Positions 9,388-19,861 of a stretch of DNA of 64,000 nt are shown piece by piece. Position numbers and translations under genes: made by a program. Location of the stretch: assembly GCF_900474295.1 (NCBI RefSeq), contig NZ_UCOB01000030.1:20317-84316 (forward strand). Direction: 5' to 3'. The notes below the pieces were generated by a model that was not told where the DNA came from, searched no databases, and was given only the letters and a program-made list of their open reading frames with translations. This stretch comes from Synechococcus sp. UW140. Lineage in GTDB: Bacteria > Cyanobacteriota > Cyanobacteriia > PCC-6307 > Cyanobiaceae. Numbering within the stretch: the stretch's first letter is position 1; each line of letters starts with the position of its first letter.

Positions 9388-10725
9388 TTAGTCCATCTCT
9401 CCTTCAGTTCTTGGCTCAAGATTGGGCTCAGCTTGCAGTTGTGGTCGCAGGCTTGTCTGGTTGCTTGGTGGCCATTCCATTGGGTACACCTGCCGCTGGG
9501 GGAAGGGGATGGTGATTTCCTTTTCTTGAAAACGTTTCCAGATCGCCTGACGCAGTTCGCTGCCGACGTTGAACGACTGAAGTGGATTCGCCACCCAGAA
9601 CAGCAGGCGATAGTTCACGGCGGAATCAGCGAAGTCGGTGACGAAGGCCTGAGGTGGTGGATAGCTGAGCACTTGCTGGTGGTTTGTGGCGATGGCTTCC
9701 AGCAACTCCACCACCTGCTCTGGGTCATGGTCATAGGCAGCGCCCACGTTGACGGAGTCGCGTCTTGAGGTCTCCGTGGCGGTGTATGAGATCGCCTCTT
9801 CGGTGAAGAAGTTTTGGTTGGGGATGAGCAGCTCCGCCCCATCCCGGCCGCGGCGGAGCTGGGTGGCCCGGAGGCCGAGATTGCGCACGGTGCAGGGATC
9901 ACCGTTAATCATCAGGATCTCTCCGGGCCTGACCGAGCCTTCAAACAGCAACCAGATGCTGCTGATGAAATTAGAGATGATTTCTTTGATGCCGAAACCG
10001 ATGCCGACCGATAAGCCGCCGGCGATAGCGATGAAGGCGTTGCCGTCGATGCCCACGTAGTAAGCCACGGCCAGAAGGCCGACGCCGATCACGCTGTAGC
10101 GGAAGATGAGCTCTAGGCCTTTGCGGTTTTGGCTCTTCACTCCGAAGACCTTTCCACTGATCCAGGCCAAGAACGCTGCTGGCCTCGAGGCCACCGTGAG
10201 GATGATGTACACGGCAACAATGGCGGTGTAGATCTTCCCCAAGCTCAGTTCAACGCCAAAAAGATTGGCCACGGGAATCCGTGACAGGTTCTCGAGGCTG
10301 CCCATCAGCCTGATGAACGACAGGATGGAGAGAATCACATAGACAGGCTTGAGGAACGTGCTCTCCAGCTCGTTAACCGGGAATGTGCTGTTGAAGTGCA
10401 GCAGCAGTGTTTTCAGTGGCGTGAACAAATTCCATCCGAGCCAAAGCAGGGCGAAATAGCGAATCAGACCACTCGGTTGCAGCAGCAGGGAGAAGACCAC
10501 GCTGATCAGCAACAGCAATAACGGGCCAACGAGGCTCTGCAGGTTTGGATGGTTGCGCAGGGGCTCGAGGTGTCGATCTCTGAATCGATGCATCGTGATC
10601 GGCAGACCGATCACCACCGCCAGCTGCAGAAGCACAGATCCCCGCTGCAGATACACCATCCAACTGAGCAGTTCCTCGCCGACCGCTCCCGGTGCGACCT
10701 CGCCAAGCCAAGGCAGCAGGATCAT
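9388..10725 (-). CDS. MscS/MscK-type mechanosensitive channel, larger paralogue
   Basis: A 445-residue membrane protein with several hydrophobic segments before the MscS core. The core is seen in GGLSVGIGFGIKEIISNF, FEGSVRPGEI and PNQNFFTEEAISY; the C-terminal cytoplasmic domain ends in PFPQRQVY, characteristic of the family. The extra N-terminal helices make it resemble the KefA/MscK-like subgroup more than short MscS. Its ATG overlaps the stop of the solute-binding protein gene by four bases (10722-10725), so the two are translationally coupled. It shares the operon with a second MscS gene, which raises the possibility of a mixed or paired channel. Confidence 0.85.
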   Translation of the reverse strand: MILLPWLGEVAPGAVGEELLSWMVYLQRGSVLLQLAVVIGLPITMHRFRDRHLEPLRNHPNLQSLVGPLLLLLISVVFSLLLQPSGLIRYFALLWLGWNLFTPLKTLLLHFNSTFPVNELESTFLKPVYVILSILSFIRLMGSLENLSRIPVANLFGVELSLGKIYTAIVAVYIILTVASRPAAFLAWISGKVFGVKSQNRKGLELIFRYSVIGVGLLAVAYYVGIDGNAFIAIAGGLSVGIGFGIKEIISNFISSIWLLFEGSVRPGEILMINGDPCTVRNLGLRATQLRRGRDGAELLIPNQNFFTEEAISYTATETSRRDSVNVGAAYDHDPEQVVELLEAIATNHQQVLSYPPPQAFVTDFADSAVNYRLLFWVANPLQSFNVGSELRQAIWKRFQEKEITIPFPQRQVYPMEWPPSNQTSLRPQLQAEPNLEPRTEGEMD

Positions 10726-11996
10726 GGCTTTGCTCCTGCTAAGGCTTGCTCCAGCGCCATGGATGCCTCCTTGGTATTGACTGTTCCGAAGATCACGTTG
10801 TTGAGCACGTTGCTCACCGCCGTCATCCTCTGGGGATCGGAACTGATGGCACTCAGTAATGCATTGGCGTGATGGGTGCTGGGTTTGTTGGTGAGTCCGA
10901 GCTCTAATTGAGCCGGGTCGAGATGGCGTTCTGTCGCCAACTGGCGCTGCACGATCGGCATCACTTTGGGATTGATGGGAAAGGAGGTGCGGTATTTCAG
11001 CGCCAATGTTTTCTGAGCCCAGGGTTCAACCATGAAGGCCAGCAGTCGCATGCTGTCGGCGCGTTGTCGGGAGCTTGAATTGAGTCCGAGGGCCCACACC
11101 TGCATGCGCGTGATTGGTGTTGCTTTGCCGAGCGGGCCGCTGGGCAGGGTGGTCACTCCCAGGTTCTCTTTCAGGGCCGTGCGCAGCTGAGGTAACTGGG
11201 AGCTCCAGCAGGTGATCCAGTCGAGTTGCCCCTTGATCAGTTGCTCCCTCAGATCCACCTGGTTGTTGAGGAACAGCACGTTTTGCTGAAAGCTGGCGTT
11301 TTGAAGCCAGCCCAGCCAGGCGTTTAAGCGGCGTTTGTTGTCATTGCTGGGACTGCCACGATCCAACATCATCTGCAGAGCTGCTGTGGCTTCGAAGCCG
11401 CCCAGGGTCCAGTAGAGATCTTCTAAGTGCATGGCCAGCCCAAACACCTTGCCCTTGCCACTGGCTTTGGCCAGTGCATCGAGGCTTGCGGGCGGCTCTG
11501 GCAGTCGGCGTTTGTCGTAACAGGCCAGCTGCACGTACTGGCTCACGGGTAAGCCGGCGATCTGCCCTTCAGCTGTGGTGATTCGATTCAGGGCCAGCGA
11601 TGAGATCTGGGCCCGTTCGTCAGCTGACAGCGGGATCGGATCGGTGAGTTTGTTGTGTAGTAGAGCCAGGGCGGTGTTGCCGTTGGTGATGATCAGATCC
11701 GGCCCCAGTCCACTGTTGGTCTGGCGGGCGATCTCCCGTTCCAGGTTGGCTTCCGAAAAGCTGCTGGGATGCAGATGCAGGCCAGGGTCGAACTCCTGCA
11801 CAAGCGCCTGCACTTGCTTGATCACCCGGCGACTGCGCACCGTCTCGTCCACATTCAGGTTGCCGGGATCGGAGGTGCTCCTCGCGACTCGCAGCACCCG
11901 TGGCAGGGAGGGTGCTGTCTGGCTGCAGGCACTGAGCAAAGCCGCTAGCAAGCTGCTCAGGCCAACCAAGCTCCAGTGACATCGACGGGCTGCCAT
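10722..11996 (-). CDS. Extracellular solute-binding lipoprotein (ABC-type), coupled to channel genes
   Basis: A binding protein of about 424 residues. The start at 11996 is chosen because it gives a clean lipoprotein signal: basic MAARR, a hydrophobic core and the lipobox LLSAC with Cys24. An upstream in-frame start at 12086 would bury the signal. The mature part has the type-2 periplasmic binding pattern (LRVARSTSDPGNLNV, DLIITNGNTALALL, WALGLNSSSRQRADSMRLLAFM). No ABC permease or ATPase lies nearby. Instead its stop overlaps the ATG of an MscK-like channel. It may deliver or sense a ligand for the channel, or be an orphan binding protein; both are inference. Confidence 0.8.
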   Translation of the reverse strand: MAARRCHWSLVGLSSLLAALLSACSQTAPSLPRVLRVARSTSDPGNLNVDETVRSRRVIKQVQALVQEFDPGLHLHPSSFSEANLEREIARQTNSGLGPDLIITNGNTALALLHNKLTDPIPLSADERAQISSLALNRITTAEGQIAGLPVSQYVQLACYDKRRLPEPPASLDALAKASGKGKVFGLAMHLEDLYWTLGGFEATAALQMMLDRGSPSNDNKRRLNAWLGWLQNASFQQNVLFLNNQVDLREQLIKGQLDWITCWSSQLPQLRTALKENLGVTTLPSGPLGKATPITRMQVWALGLNSSSRQRADSMRLLAFMVEPWAQKTLALKYRTSFPINPKVMPIVQRQLATERHLDPAQLELGLTNKPSTHHANALLSAISSDPQRMTAVSNVLNNVIFGTVNTKEASMALEQALAGAKP

Positions 11997-12136
11997 CGCG
12001 CTAACGATGTGATGCCTGCAGTCTTGCCATCTCTCTGCAAAGCGAGCGGGGTTGGATAGAAAGCTTGCCTTTTCGGAATCATTCACCGCTGATCGGCTGA
12101 TCGGTCAGCATGGCCGCGGCATGACGCTGTGGGCTT

Positions 12137-12757
12137 TTGGCTGATTTCCTTTCAATGCTGACGCCCGCACTGGATGTTCTGCGCACTCCCCTCGGCGGCG
12201 TGCTCTTCATCCCGCTCTATGCCCTGTGGGTCACGCTGTTGCTGCCAGGCGTCTGGGCTTCGATGCTCGCGGGTGCGCTTTACGGCGCCTGGTGGGGAAG
12301 CGTGCTGGTGTTTGTGGGCGCCTGCCTGGGGGCAGAAGCCACTTTTCTGCTGGGGCGCCATTGGCTGCGCGACTGGGCCCAGAAGCGGTTGGCCAGCGTG
12401 CCGACGTTGCAGGCTGTTGAGCGTGGTGTGAGCCGTGAGGGGCTCAAGCTCGTTTTGCTCACCAGGCTCTCGCCTGCCTTTCCCTTCTCTTTGCTGAATT
12501 TGGCCTATGGGCTCAGCGATGTGAGCCTGCGCGACTACAGCTTGGGTTTGCTTGGCATCCTTCCCGGCACCGTGCTGTTCTGTGCCCTGGGTGCGCTTGC
12601 CGGTGATGTGGCCCGCTTTGGTGATGTGCTGGCGGGTGAGGCCTCTCCCGGTGCCTGGGCGCTTCGGGTGGTGGGAGTGGTGGCCACGATCGCTGCAGTT
12701 TGGCTGGTGGGTCGTGCCGCTCAACGGGCCTTGAAGGCTGAGGGCACCCAGTCTTAA
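12137..12757 (+). CDS. TVP38/TMEM64 (DedA-like) membrane protein
   Basis: A 206-residue polytopic inner-membrane protein of the SNARE-associated/TVP38 family. Recognisable parts are LLLPGVWASMLAGALYG, the FVGACLGAEATFLLGRHWLR segment, and the conserved LLTRLSPAFPFSLLNLAYGL motif, followed by GILPGTVLFCALGA. Family members are thought to act as lipid scramblases or in membrane homeostasis. The start is a TTG at 12137; an ATG at 12155 (six codons later) is an equal possibility, and neither has a clear Shine-Dalgarno. It diverges from the binding-protein operon. Confidence 0.85.
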   Translation: MADFLSMLTPALDVLRTPLGGVLFIPLYALWVTLLLPGVWASMLAGALYGAWWGSVLVFVGACLGAEATFLLGRHWLRDWAQKRLASVPTLQAVERGVSREGLKLVLLTRLSPAFPFSLLNLAYGLSDVSLRDYSLGLLGILPGTVLFCALGALAGDVARFGDVLAGEASPGAWALRVVGVVATIAAVWLVGRAAQRALKAEGTQS

Positions 12758-12905
12758 GCCGTTGGCAGACGCCAGTCGCGCAGTGCGGCGACCAGAACAA
12801 ACCATCCCAGTCTCAGCTTGGCCAGAGCCCCCGGCCGGGCCGCTAATTCGGTGTATTTAGCCCTACCGCATTCGGTTTTGATCCAGCGATGCAAGAGGGG
12901 TGATG

Positions 12906-14021
12906 TCATCGAGCTAGTTTATTCTCGAGGTTGTAGTGAATAATTTGGGTTGGAATTAGGCTTATGTTGACATTAACCTCATCAACTTTGTAATCATTTT
13001 TGATGCGATTTGCGATATCTTTGTCGATCTGTTCCGATGTCACCTCGTCAATTAATTTGCCGGGAACGTGGAGAACCAGGTCAACGGTTGCATCGTTTTT
13101 GCTGACGCGCACATTGCTGTAAAGCAGTTTGACGCGCTTCCATAGCGAAGGGTTTTCGCTCACAGTGGATCCATTTTGAATAATGCCGGCCTTGAAATTG
13201 GTGAATCGATTGTTGATTAGCTGGCGCACGCTGAAGTCATGCAGTGATGATGAGAGAGGGATGCAGAGCAGGCCAAGCAAGCCCAGAGACACCAGGAGTT
13301 GTCGCCATGCTCGTCTCGGGCTTCCGTAGCGCTGCACCATGAAGACCACAATGCTGGCCACGGTGATGCCAATCAGGTTGGCGAGAAAGAGCAGGAACGA
13401 GCCCTCGGATACTTGATTGCTCAACCCTGTCACGGTGCCGCGACCAAAGACAGCAACCACTTCAGCCCCGAGGCTCAGGCCGATTCCACACACGCAGAGG
13501 GGTGGGACGAGTGCCACCGCGATGGCAACGCCAGCGATCGAATTGGATAAGCGATCTCGGGTGATTGTGAAGGCACCGGCTACCGCGGCTGCAACGGCAA
13601 TCACTAAATCGATCAGGTTGGGCGCTGTGCGACTCGTGATCTCCCGGTTGATCTCGCTGGCTCCAAACAGAGAAGACAACAACCAGGATGTGAACACCAC
13701 TGTGATCACGCCAATCAGCACCGTGATTGCTGAGCGTTTTGCCAGCATGTTGTTGGAGACCGTGAGCCCGAAAGCCAGGCTGAGGATCGGTTCCATCAAT
13801 GGCGCCACGATCATCGCGCCGATCACCACTGCGGTGCTGTTGGCGATCAGTCCGAGGGTGGCAATGACGGCTGAGCAGATGAGCAGTACGAAAAAGCCCA
13901 GGGACGGTTTGGAGGAGGCAATGCGGGCCTGGTAAAGCTCCTCGCGGGGGACTCGGTTCTCCAGGTTTAGTTGCCATTCCCCGGAGATGTTCTGCAGTGC
14001 ACGTCGGAGCAGGATGCCCAT
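12906..14021 (-). CDS. DUF389 family membrane protein
   Basis: A 371-residue membrane protein. The core of five or six helices includes the DUF389 hallmarks IGAMIVAPLMEPILSLAFGL and GVAIAVALVPPLCVCGIGL, plus ITRDRLSNSIAGVAI. About 100 soluble residues follow at the C-terminus (SKNDATVDLVLHVPGK and onward). The function of DUF389 is not established; neighbours in other bacteria suggest membrane stress or signalling roles. It lies four bases after the ligA stop on the same strand, so it could be co-transcribed with ligA, although that pairing probably has no functional meaning. Confidence 0.85.
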   Translation of the reverse strand: MGILLRRALQNISGEWQLNLENRVPREELYQARIASSKPSLGFFVLLICSAVIATLGLIANSTAVVIGAMIVAPLMEPILSLAFGLTVSNNMLAKRSAITVLIGVITVVFTSWLLSSLFGASEINREITSRTAPNLIDLVIAVAAAVAGAFTITRDRLSNSIAGVAIAVALVPPLCVCGIGLSLGAEVVAVFGRGTVTGLSNQVSEGSFLLFLANLIGITVASIVVFMVQRYGSPRRAWRQLLVSLGLLGLLCIPLSSSLHDFSVRQLINNRFTNFKAGIIQNGSTVSENPSLWKRVKLLYSNVRVSKNDATVDLVLHVPGKLIDEVTSEQIDKDIANRIKNDYKVDEVNVNISLIPTQIIHYNLENKLAR

Positions 14022-14025
14022 CGGG

Positions 14026-16113
<2,088 letters not shown>

Positions 16114-16132
16114 TCAGTGAAGTGGTCGATGT

Positions 16133-16552
16133 TCAGCTGTTCACCTGATTAATCCTGGCGATGCGCCAGGCGTCATCCATCTTTGTGAAGGTGAAGTCCA
16201 GTGGCAGCTCTTCGTCGTTGTCTGACTTCAGCTTCACGGTGAGGATGATGTCGCCTTCCTGCATGCGTGGACGGCCTGACTTGAGGTTGCGGAAGCGGTT
16301 CAGTTTTAACCCCGCCAGGAAGCGGATGAACTGCTGACGATTGACATGTTGGCGATAGCTCTTGGTGGTGAGCAGATAGGCAGCATCAATTCGTCCTGCC
16401 GCCACTTGGGTGAAGAACTGCTTGATCAACGGATTGATGCCGCGGGCGCTGAGCACCAGCTTCACAGCGGTGATTGTCCAGTACAGAAGCAGGGCTCCGG
16501 CTCCGGCCAGCAAGGCCTTGCTTCCGATGTCCCGAACCAGAGCCACATCCAT
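16133..16552 (-). CDS. Conserved membrane-anchored hypothetical protein
   Basis: A 139-residue protein with one N-terminal membrane segment (about residues 10-33, SKALLAGAGALLLYWTITAV) and a soluble domain of about 100 residues. The domain pattern (NPLIKQFFTQVAAGRIDAAY, then alternating strands to DDAWRIARINQV) resembles small NTF2-like or DUF4864-type domains that follow a membrane anchor; this is a fold guess only. It lies 22 bases upstream of ligA on the same strand. It is divergent from the SprT-like gene, and the shared upstream gap holds an inverted repeat. Confidence 0.65.
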   Translation of the reverse strand: MDVALVRDIGSKALLAGAGALLLYWTITAVKLVLSARGINPLIKQFFTQVAAGRIDAAYLLTTKSYRQHVNRQQFIRFLAGLKLNRFRNLKSGRPRMQEGDIILTVKLKSDNDEELPLDFTFTKMDDAWRIARINQVNS

Positions 16553-16580
16553 TGACGCTGCACGCTTGAGATTGCCAATA

Positions 16581-16614
16581 AGTCTGACTGACGGTTGCCC
16601 ATGACGGTCAGACT
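16581..16614. promoter_or_regulatory. Inverted repeat in a divergent intergenic region
   Basis: Ten-base arms AGTCTGACTG (16581-16590) and CGGTCAGACT (16605-16614) are inverted copies with one mismatch, separated by 14 bases. The element sits between the start of the membrane-anchored gene (16552, minus) and the SprT-like gene (16651, plus). It could be an operator controlling either gene or an RNA hairpin in a leader. There is no T-run after it, so a terminator is unlikely. Confidence 0.35.
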
Positions 16615-16650
16615 GCTCGCGTTTGATCGCTGCGCTGCTTCGCTTCTGCC

Positions 16651-17214
16651 ATGCCTCTGGAGCCGTTGTTGCCCCTGTTTCATCGGCTCAACCGGGAGCA
16701 CTTCGATGGTGCGCTGGTCCATGGTGTGCAGCCAGTGCTGTCGGTGCGTTGGAGTGATGGTCGGATGCGGCGCACGGCAGGGATGTATCGGCGTGGGCCA
16801 GGTGTGGCCCCACCGCTGGGACGGGAGATTGTGTTGTCGCGACCGCTGCTGGATCCTCTGCCCCGCTCCGCCACCGAAAGCACGCTCTGTCACGAGATGA
16901 TTCACGCCTGGGTGGATCTGGTGCTCAGGGTTGAGGAAAGCCATGGCCCCAACTTTCGTGCGCGCATGGCCCAGATCAACCGCACTCAGAGTCGCTTTGA
17001 GGTGAGTGTGCGGCACCGCTTTCCGGTACCGGTCAAGCCGGCTCGCTGGATGGCGGTCTGCCCTTGTTGTGGCCGTGCGGTCCCTTACCGTCGCAAAGTC
17101 CGTAATGCGGCCTGTCGCCCTTGCTGTGAACGGCATCATGGCGGGGTCTGGCATGCCAGCTGCCTGCTGCGCTTCGAGCCGATCGTCCCGTCTGTCTCCG
17201 ACGTTGATGGCTGA
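16651..17214 (+). CDS. SprT-like zinc metalloprotease domain protein
   Basis: A 187-residue SprT-family protein. The zinc-binding protease motif is H81-E82-M-I-H85, with H98 in ESHGPNF as the probable third ligand. The C-terminal part carries a zinc-ribbon-like cysteine set (CPCC at 137-140 and CRPCC at 155-159), as in SprT/Spartan relatives. Eukaryotic Spartan cleaves DNA-protein crosslinks; bacterial SprT function is less clear, so a DNA-associated protease role is only an inference. It is intact and of normal length. It may head a short unit with the two following small genes. Confidence 0.85.
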   Translation: MPLEPLLPLFHRLNREHFDGALVHGVQPVLSVRWSDGRMRRTAGMYRRGPGVAPPLGREIVLSRPLLDPLPRSATESTLCHEMIHAWVDLVLRVEESHGPNFRARMAQINRTQSRFEVSVRHRFPVPVKPARWMAVCPCCGRAVPYRRKVRNAACRPCCERHHGGVWHASCLLRFEPIVPSVSDVDG

Positions 17215-17215
17215 A

Positions 17216-17311
17216 ATGAATCAGTTCCTTTTGGTCCTGCAGGTGTGTGGGATGTCGATCGCGTTGATTGGTTGCAGGCGTGAGCGTTGGCTAGCTCGCC
17301 GTCGTCGTTAA
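17216..17311 (+). CDS. Possible small hydrophobic-basic peptide
   Basis: A 31-codon frame that starts two bases after the SprT-like stop and ends ten bases before the next gene. The peptide has a hydrophobic first half (FLLVLQVCGMSIALIG) and a very basic tail (CRRERWLARRRR), like a single-span small membrane protein. It fills an otherwise empty gap between two genes of the same strand. There is no strong ribosome-binding site, so it may be only a chance frame. Confidence 0.3.
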   Translation: MNQFLLVLQVCGMSIALIGCRRERWLARRRR

Positions 17312-17321
17312 CGTCATCGGT

Positions 17322-17975
17322 ATGGAGTCCAGACGTCAGCCCTCTCCGCGCCAGTCAAGGCCGCGCCGTGATGATCAGCTCGATCGCCGGCTGGATCAGT
17401 GGCTCGAGACCGGTCGGCAACTCGTGGATGGTGTGGCAGGCACCCGGCCAGGTCGTCGCAGTGGGGTGTCTGGGCGTGCCGGTCGCTCGTCTGGGGCCAG
17501 CCTCGATGCTGTCGGTCGCTGGGTGGGAGACAAGATTGATTGGCTGCTTGATGAAGAGGATGACTGGCGTGAGCCCTGGGAGCCAGAGTCGGCGGCTCGA
17601 ACCGTTCGCGACCGTTCCTCCGCTCGTTTTGATGCCATTGCTGGGGACAGCCGTGCCGTCAGCACTGGCGGCAAACGGCGGTTGCAGGCGATTTCCAGGC
17701 GTCAGCCCCCTCTCATCGCTGCTGCGAATGAGCCTGCGGTTGTGACGCCGCCGGGTGCGACCTCATCCGTTTCCTCTGGCCGGCCTGTTCAGAACAGGGA
17801 CGATGCCTGGCCGGATGATGACAGTTTCCGAGTGGAGCGCTGGCAGCGTTCCCAGGCAAGAGCCCAGTCTCAGCCTTCCCCGGCTGCGTCGGATGCTGTG
17901 GCTTCGCCGTCATCACCCCAGCGACCGGTGGCTGGCCGTCGTGCCTTGCCCCGCTCCAGTCGCCGGCGATCCTGA
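17322..17975 (+). CDS. Disordered Arg/Ser-rich hypothetical protein
   Basis: A 217-residue protein very rich in Arg, Ser, Asp and Pro, with no membrane segment. A short conserved-looking amphipathic part (residues 18-40, DQLDRRLDQWLETGRQLVDG) and a central acidic Trp patch (KIDWLLDEEDDWREPWEPE) stand out; the rest looks intrinsically disordered and ends in RRALPRSSRRRS. Such composition can mean nucleic-acid or membrane-surface binding. No domain is recognised. It is on the same strand as the SprT-like gene and convergent with the next gene. Confidence 0.6.
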   Translation: MESRRQPSPRQSRPRRDDQLDRRLDQWLETGRQLVDGVAGTRPGRRSGVSGRAGRSSGASLDAVGRWVGDKIDWLLDEEDDWREPWEPESAARTVRDRSSARFDAIAGDSRAVSTGGKRRLQAISRRQPPLIAAANEPAVVTPPGATSSVSSGRPVQNRDDAWPDDDSFRVERWQRSQARAQSQPSPAASDAVASPSSPQRPVAGRRALPRSSRRRS

Positions 17976-17981
17976 ATCAGC

Positions 17982-18407
17982 TCAGACGCTGGTGTTCAGC
18001 GCAGCCTGAAAGCGGCAGCCTCGGCGGCTGAGCTGGGTGTTGACATCATTGACGAGTTCAGCGGGAAGATCTTGCGCCATCTGTTCAGGGGTCGTGGTGA
18101 TCGAGGCCGACCCTTCGCTCAGTGCCTCCAGCAGAGCCACCCATTGCTTCACGTGTTGGGAGCGGCTGATGCGTTTGTAACCCTGGCTCTGCAGCAGGGT
18201 GGAGCAGATTTTTGTGTTCCAAACGGCATTGCGTGGTTGCAGGCTGGATCCTGTGGCTGTTGCGGCGCCGGCCTCCACTGCGGTCGTTGTCGGTCGGCCG
18301 TGGCGATCGCGCCAGCCGAGGCGATCCAGGGCCCGTCCGCAGTGGGTTGAGGAGATGCCGAACAACTGCCCCAATTCGGTGAGGCTCAGCCAGGTGGGGG
18401 TTGCCAT
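17982..18407 (-). CDS. Conserved hypothetical protein with a helix-turn-helix-like N-terminus
   Basis: A protein of about 141 residues when started at the ATG at 18407; an upstream in-frame start at 18467 adds 20 residues that look non-conserved. The first 35 residues (WLSLTELGQLFGISSTHCGR, then ALDRLGWRDRHG) have the spacing of a winged or phage-type helix-turn-helix. The rest is helical (QHVKQWVALLEALSEG). A DNA-binding role is plausible but unproven. It is six bases from the convergent upstream gene. Confidence 0.55.
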   Translation of the reverse strand: MATPTWLSLTELGQLFGISSTHCGRALDRLGWRDRHGRPTTTAVEAGAATATGSSLQPRNAVWNTKICSTLLQSQGYKRISRSQHVKQWVALLEALSEGSASITTTPEQMAQDLPAELVNDVNTQLSRRGCRFQAALNTSV

Positions 18408-18497
18408 AGGAAACGCCGAATGACTGCACCCATGATCCGGAATGCACATTGAGGCGCAACTTGTCAAGGGCGAATCGGGACAAACCTCCCGATTTGT

Positions 18498-19109
18498 TTA
18501 TGAAATGAGGTGAAGGGGTTGGCGAGGTGCAGGGCCGAGCCATTGTTCAAGCCGTGGGCTGAACACCTCGCGAATCACGGTCAGTTCCCGGCCTTGGCGG
18601 AAGAAGCGGTAGTGCCGACTCCAGAAGGGTCCTTGCTGCGCGAAGCCCTCCTCCAGCCATGGGCTCTGCACCAGAGCCAAGCCATCGACCTCTCGGAACA
18701 GTTCCGAACGCCCTTGGGTGAGGCTGAGCCAGATCGGCAGGTTGCGGTCGCGTAGATGTTGTTCGGCTTCGGTTTGGTTCCACCAGCTTTCTGCCCAGGC
18801 CAGGGTCTGGCCGCCGCAGTCAAGCCAGACCTGACGACGCAGCAGGGGTGGCTCCAGCTCTCTGACCTCGCGCGGCAGCTGGGATGGTTGGCTGCCGGGC
18901 GATTCCGGTTCCGGTTCCATCGCCACCAGTCGCACAGCCACCGGGTGGCCGGTCAGCAGTCGCAGATGGCGTGTAGGGCTGCCATCTCCCAGCAGCATTA
19001 AGCGCCAAGGTCCTGATAGAGGGCTTGGCCCCTCGCCACGCAGCACTGCGGCAGTTGCTGCTTCCCACAGGGGTGTTGGCGAGGGAAGAAGGGTGCTGGG
19101 TTGGTTCAG
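18498..19109 (-). CDS. Chorismate lyase-like protein (DUF98/Ycf21), CTG start
   Basis: A Ycf21/DUF98-family enzyme of about 203 residues, predicted to release 4-hydroxybenzoate from chorismate, the head-group precursor of plastoquinone in cyanobacteria. Family signatures are GDGSPTRHLRLLTGH, RRQVWLDCGG and YFRQ/ELTVIREVFSP-like segments. The first standard start is a GTG at 19046, but the coding frame continues upstream (SPTPLWEAATAAVL) to a CTG at 19109. That CTG lies five bases after a strong GGAGGA and overlaps the stop of the upstream gene (CTGA), so it is the most likely start. Confidence 0.8.
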   Translation of the reverse strand: MNQPSTLLPSPTPLWEAATAAVLRGEGPSPLSGPWRLMLLGDGSPTRHLRLLTGHPVAVRLVAMEPEPESPGSQPSQLPREVRELEPPLLRRQVWLDCGGQTLAWAESWWNQTEAEQHLRDRNLPIWLSLTQGRSELFREVDGLALVQSPWLEEGFAQQGPFWSRHYRFFRQGRELTVIREVFSPRLEQWLGPAPRQPLHLIS

Positions 19110-19780
19110 AACGCTCCTCCCACGCTCAGGTTGCGAACGTCACCATCGCGTTCAATCACGGCTCCATTGGTTTGGACCGACCGCAGCTGCCAGCCGCTGT
19201 TGCCGATCGCCTCTCCCGGTGATGCCGATAGTGAGAGTTGATCGAGTTGGAAGATTGCTGAGCCCTGGCCTCCGCCCGCATGCACGACGCCCACCAGGAG
19301 TGGTTCGGCGGGTGCCATCAGCAGCGCTGCTTCCTCCTCGGAACTGGGTAGGGCGTCGGGGATGGGAAGTGTGCCCGCCAGAGGAATGGTGAGGGGTTGG
19401 AGTTCGGCGCTTGCGATGGTTGGCACAGCATCAGCGTTGGCTGCATCAGCGATGGATACAGGCGCGGCTGTTGGGGTGGTGTCAGCCTTTGATGCCTGAT
19501 TCGCTGGCGTGTTGACAGGCAAGTGGCGCAGTCGCTCGATCATCTGCAGGTCGCGTTCACGGTTGAGCGCCTGTAGGGATCGCTGCCAGTTGTGGGCCAG
19601 CCAGAGGCTGCTACTCAGCCCAAGCCCTGCCATCACGGTTGCGCTGATCAGCAGTCCATTGCGCTGCTGCTGCTGCTGGCGTGTTGCTCCGCTCTCGCTG
19701 CGTCGTGGTGGCTGGTCGGGATCGACCGCCACTCGCACGGCATGGAGGGTGCTGTCCGATTTCATGAACACTTGGTCCAT
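19106..19780 (-). CDS. Conserved hypothetical protein, single membrane anchor, GspC/PilP-like C-terminus
   Basis: A protein of about 224 residues from the ATG at 19780; an in-frame start at 19837 is possible but its residues look out of place. It has a short cytoplasmic part, one membrane segment (GLLISATVMAGLGLSSSLWL), a Pro/Ala-rich linker and a compact C-terminal domain (LLVGVVHAGGGQGSAIFQLD, then SGWQLRSVQTNGAVIER). That domain resembles the short beta domains of GspC or PilP that follow a membrane anchor. I infer a possible envelope role; no secretion genes lie nearby. Its stop overlaps the CTG start of the chorismate lyase gene. Confidence 0.6.
   Translation of the reverse strand: MDQVFMKSDSTLHAVRVAVDPDQPPRRSESGATRQQQQQRNGLLISATVMAGLGLSSSLWLAHNWQRSLQALNRERDLQMIERLRHLPVNTPANQASKADTTPTAAPVSIADAANADAVPTIASAELQPLTIPLAGTLPIPDALPSSEEEAALLMAPAEPLLVGVVHAGGGQGSAIFQLDQLSLSASPGEAIGNSGWQLRSVQTNGAVIERDGDVRNLSVGGAF
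19115..19120 (-). promoter_or_regulatory. Strong ribosome-binding site before a CTG start
   Basis: Read on the minus strand, GGAGGA ends five bases before the CTG at 19109-19107. No ATG, GTG or TTG in that frame is near it. It lies inside the end of the upstream gene, so translation is probably coupled to it. Confidence 0.65.
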
Positions 19781-19861
19781 CACCTGTTCAGCGCGCAGGT
19801 TCCAGAAAGCCCTGGATCGGGTGATGCAAGAGGCCATGGCGGATCGACCCGGGCTTCAACG

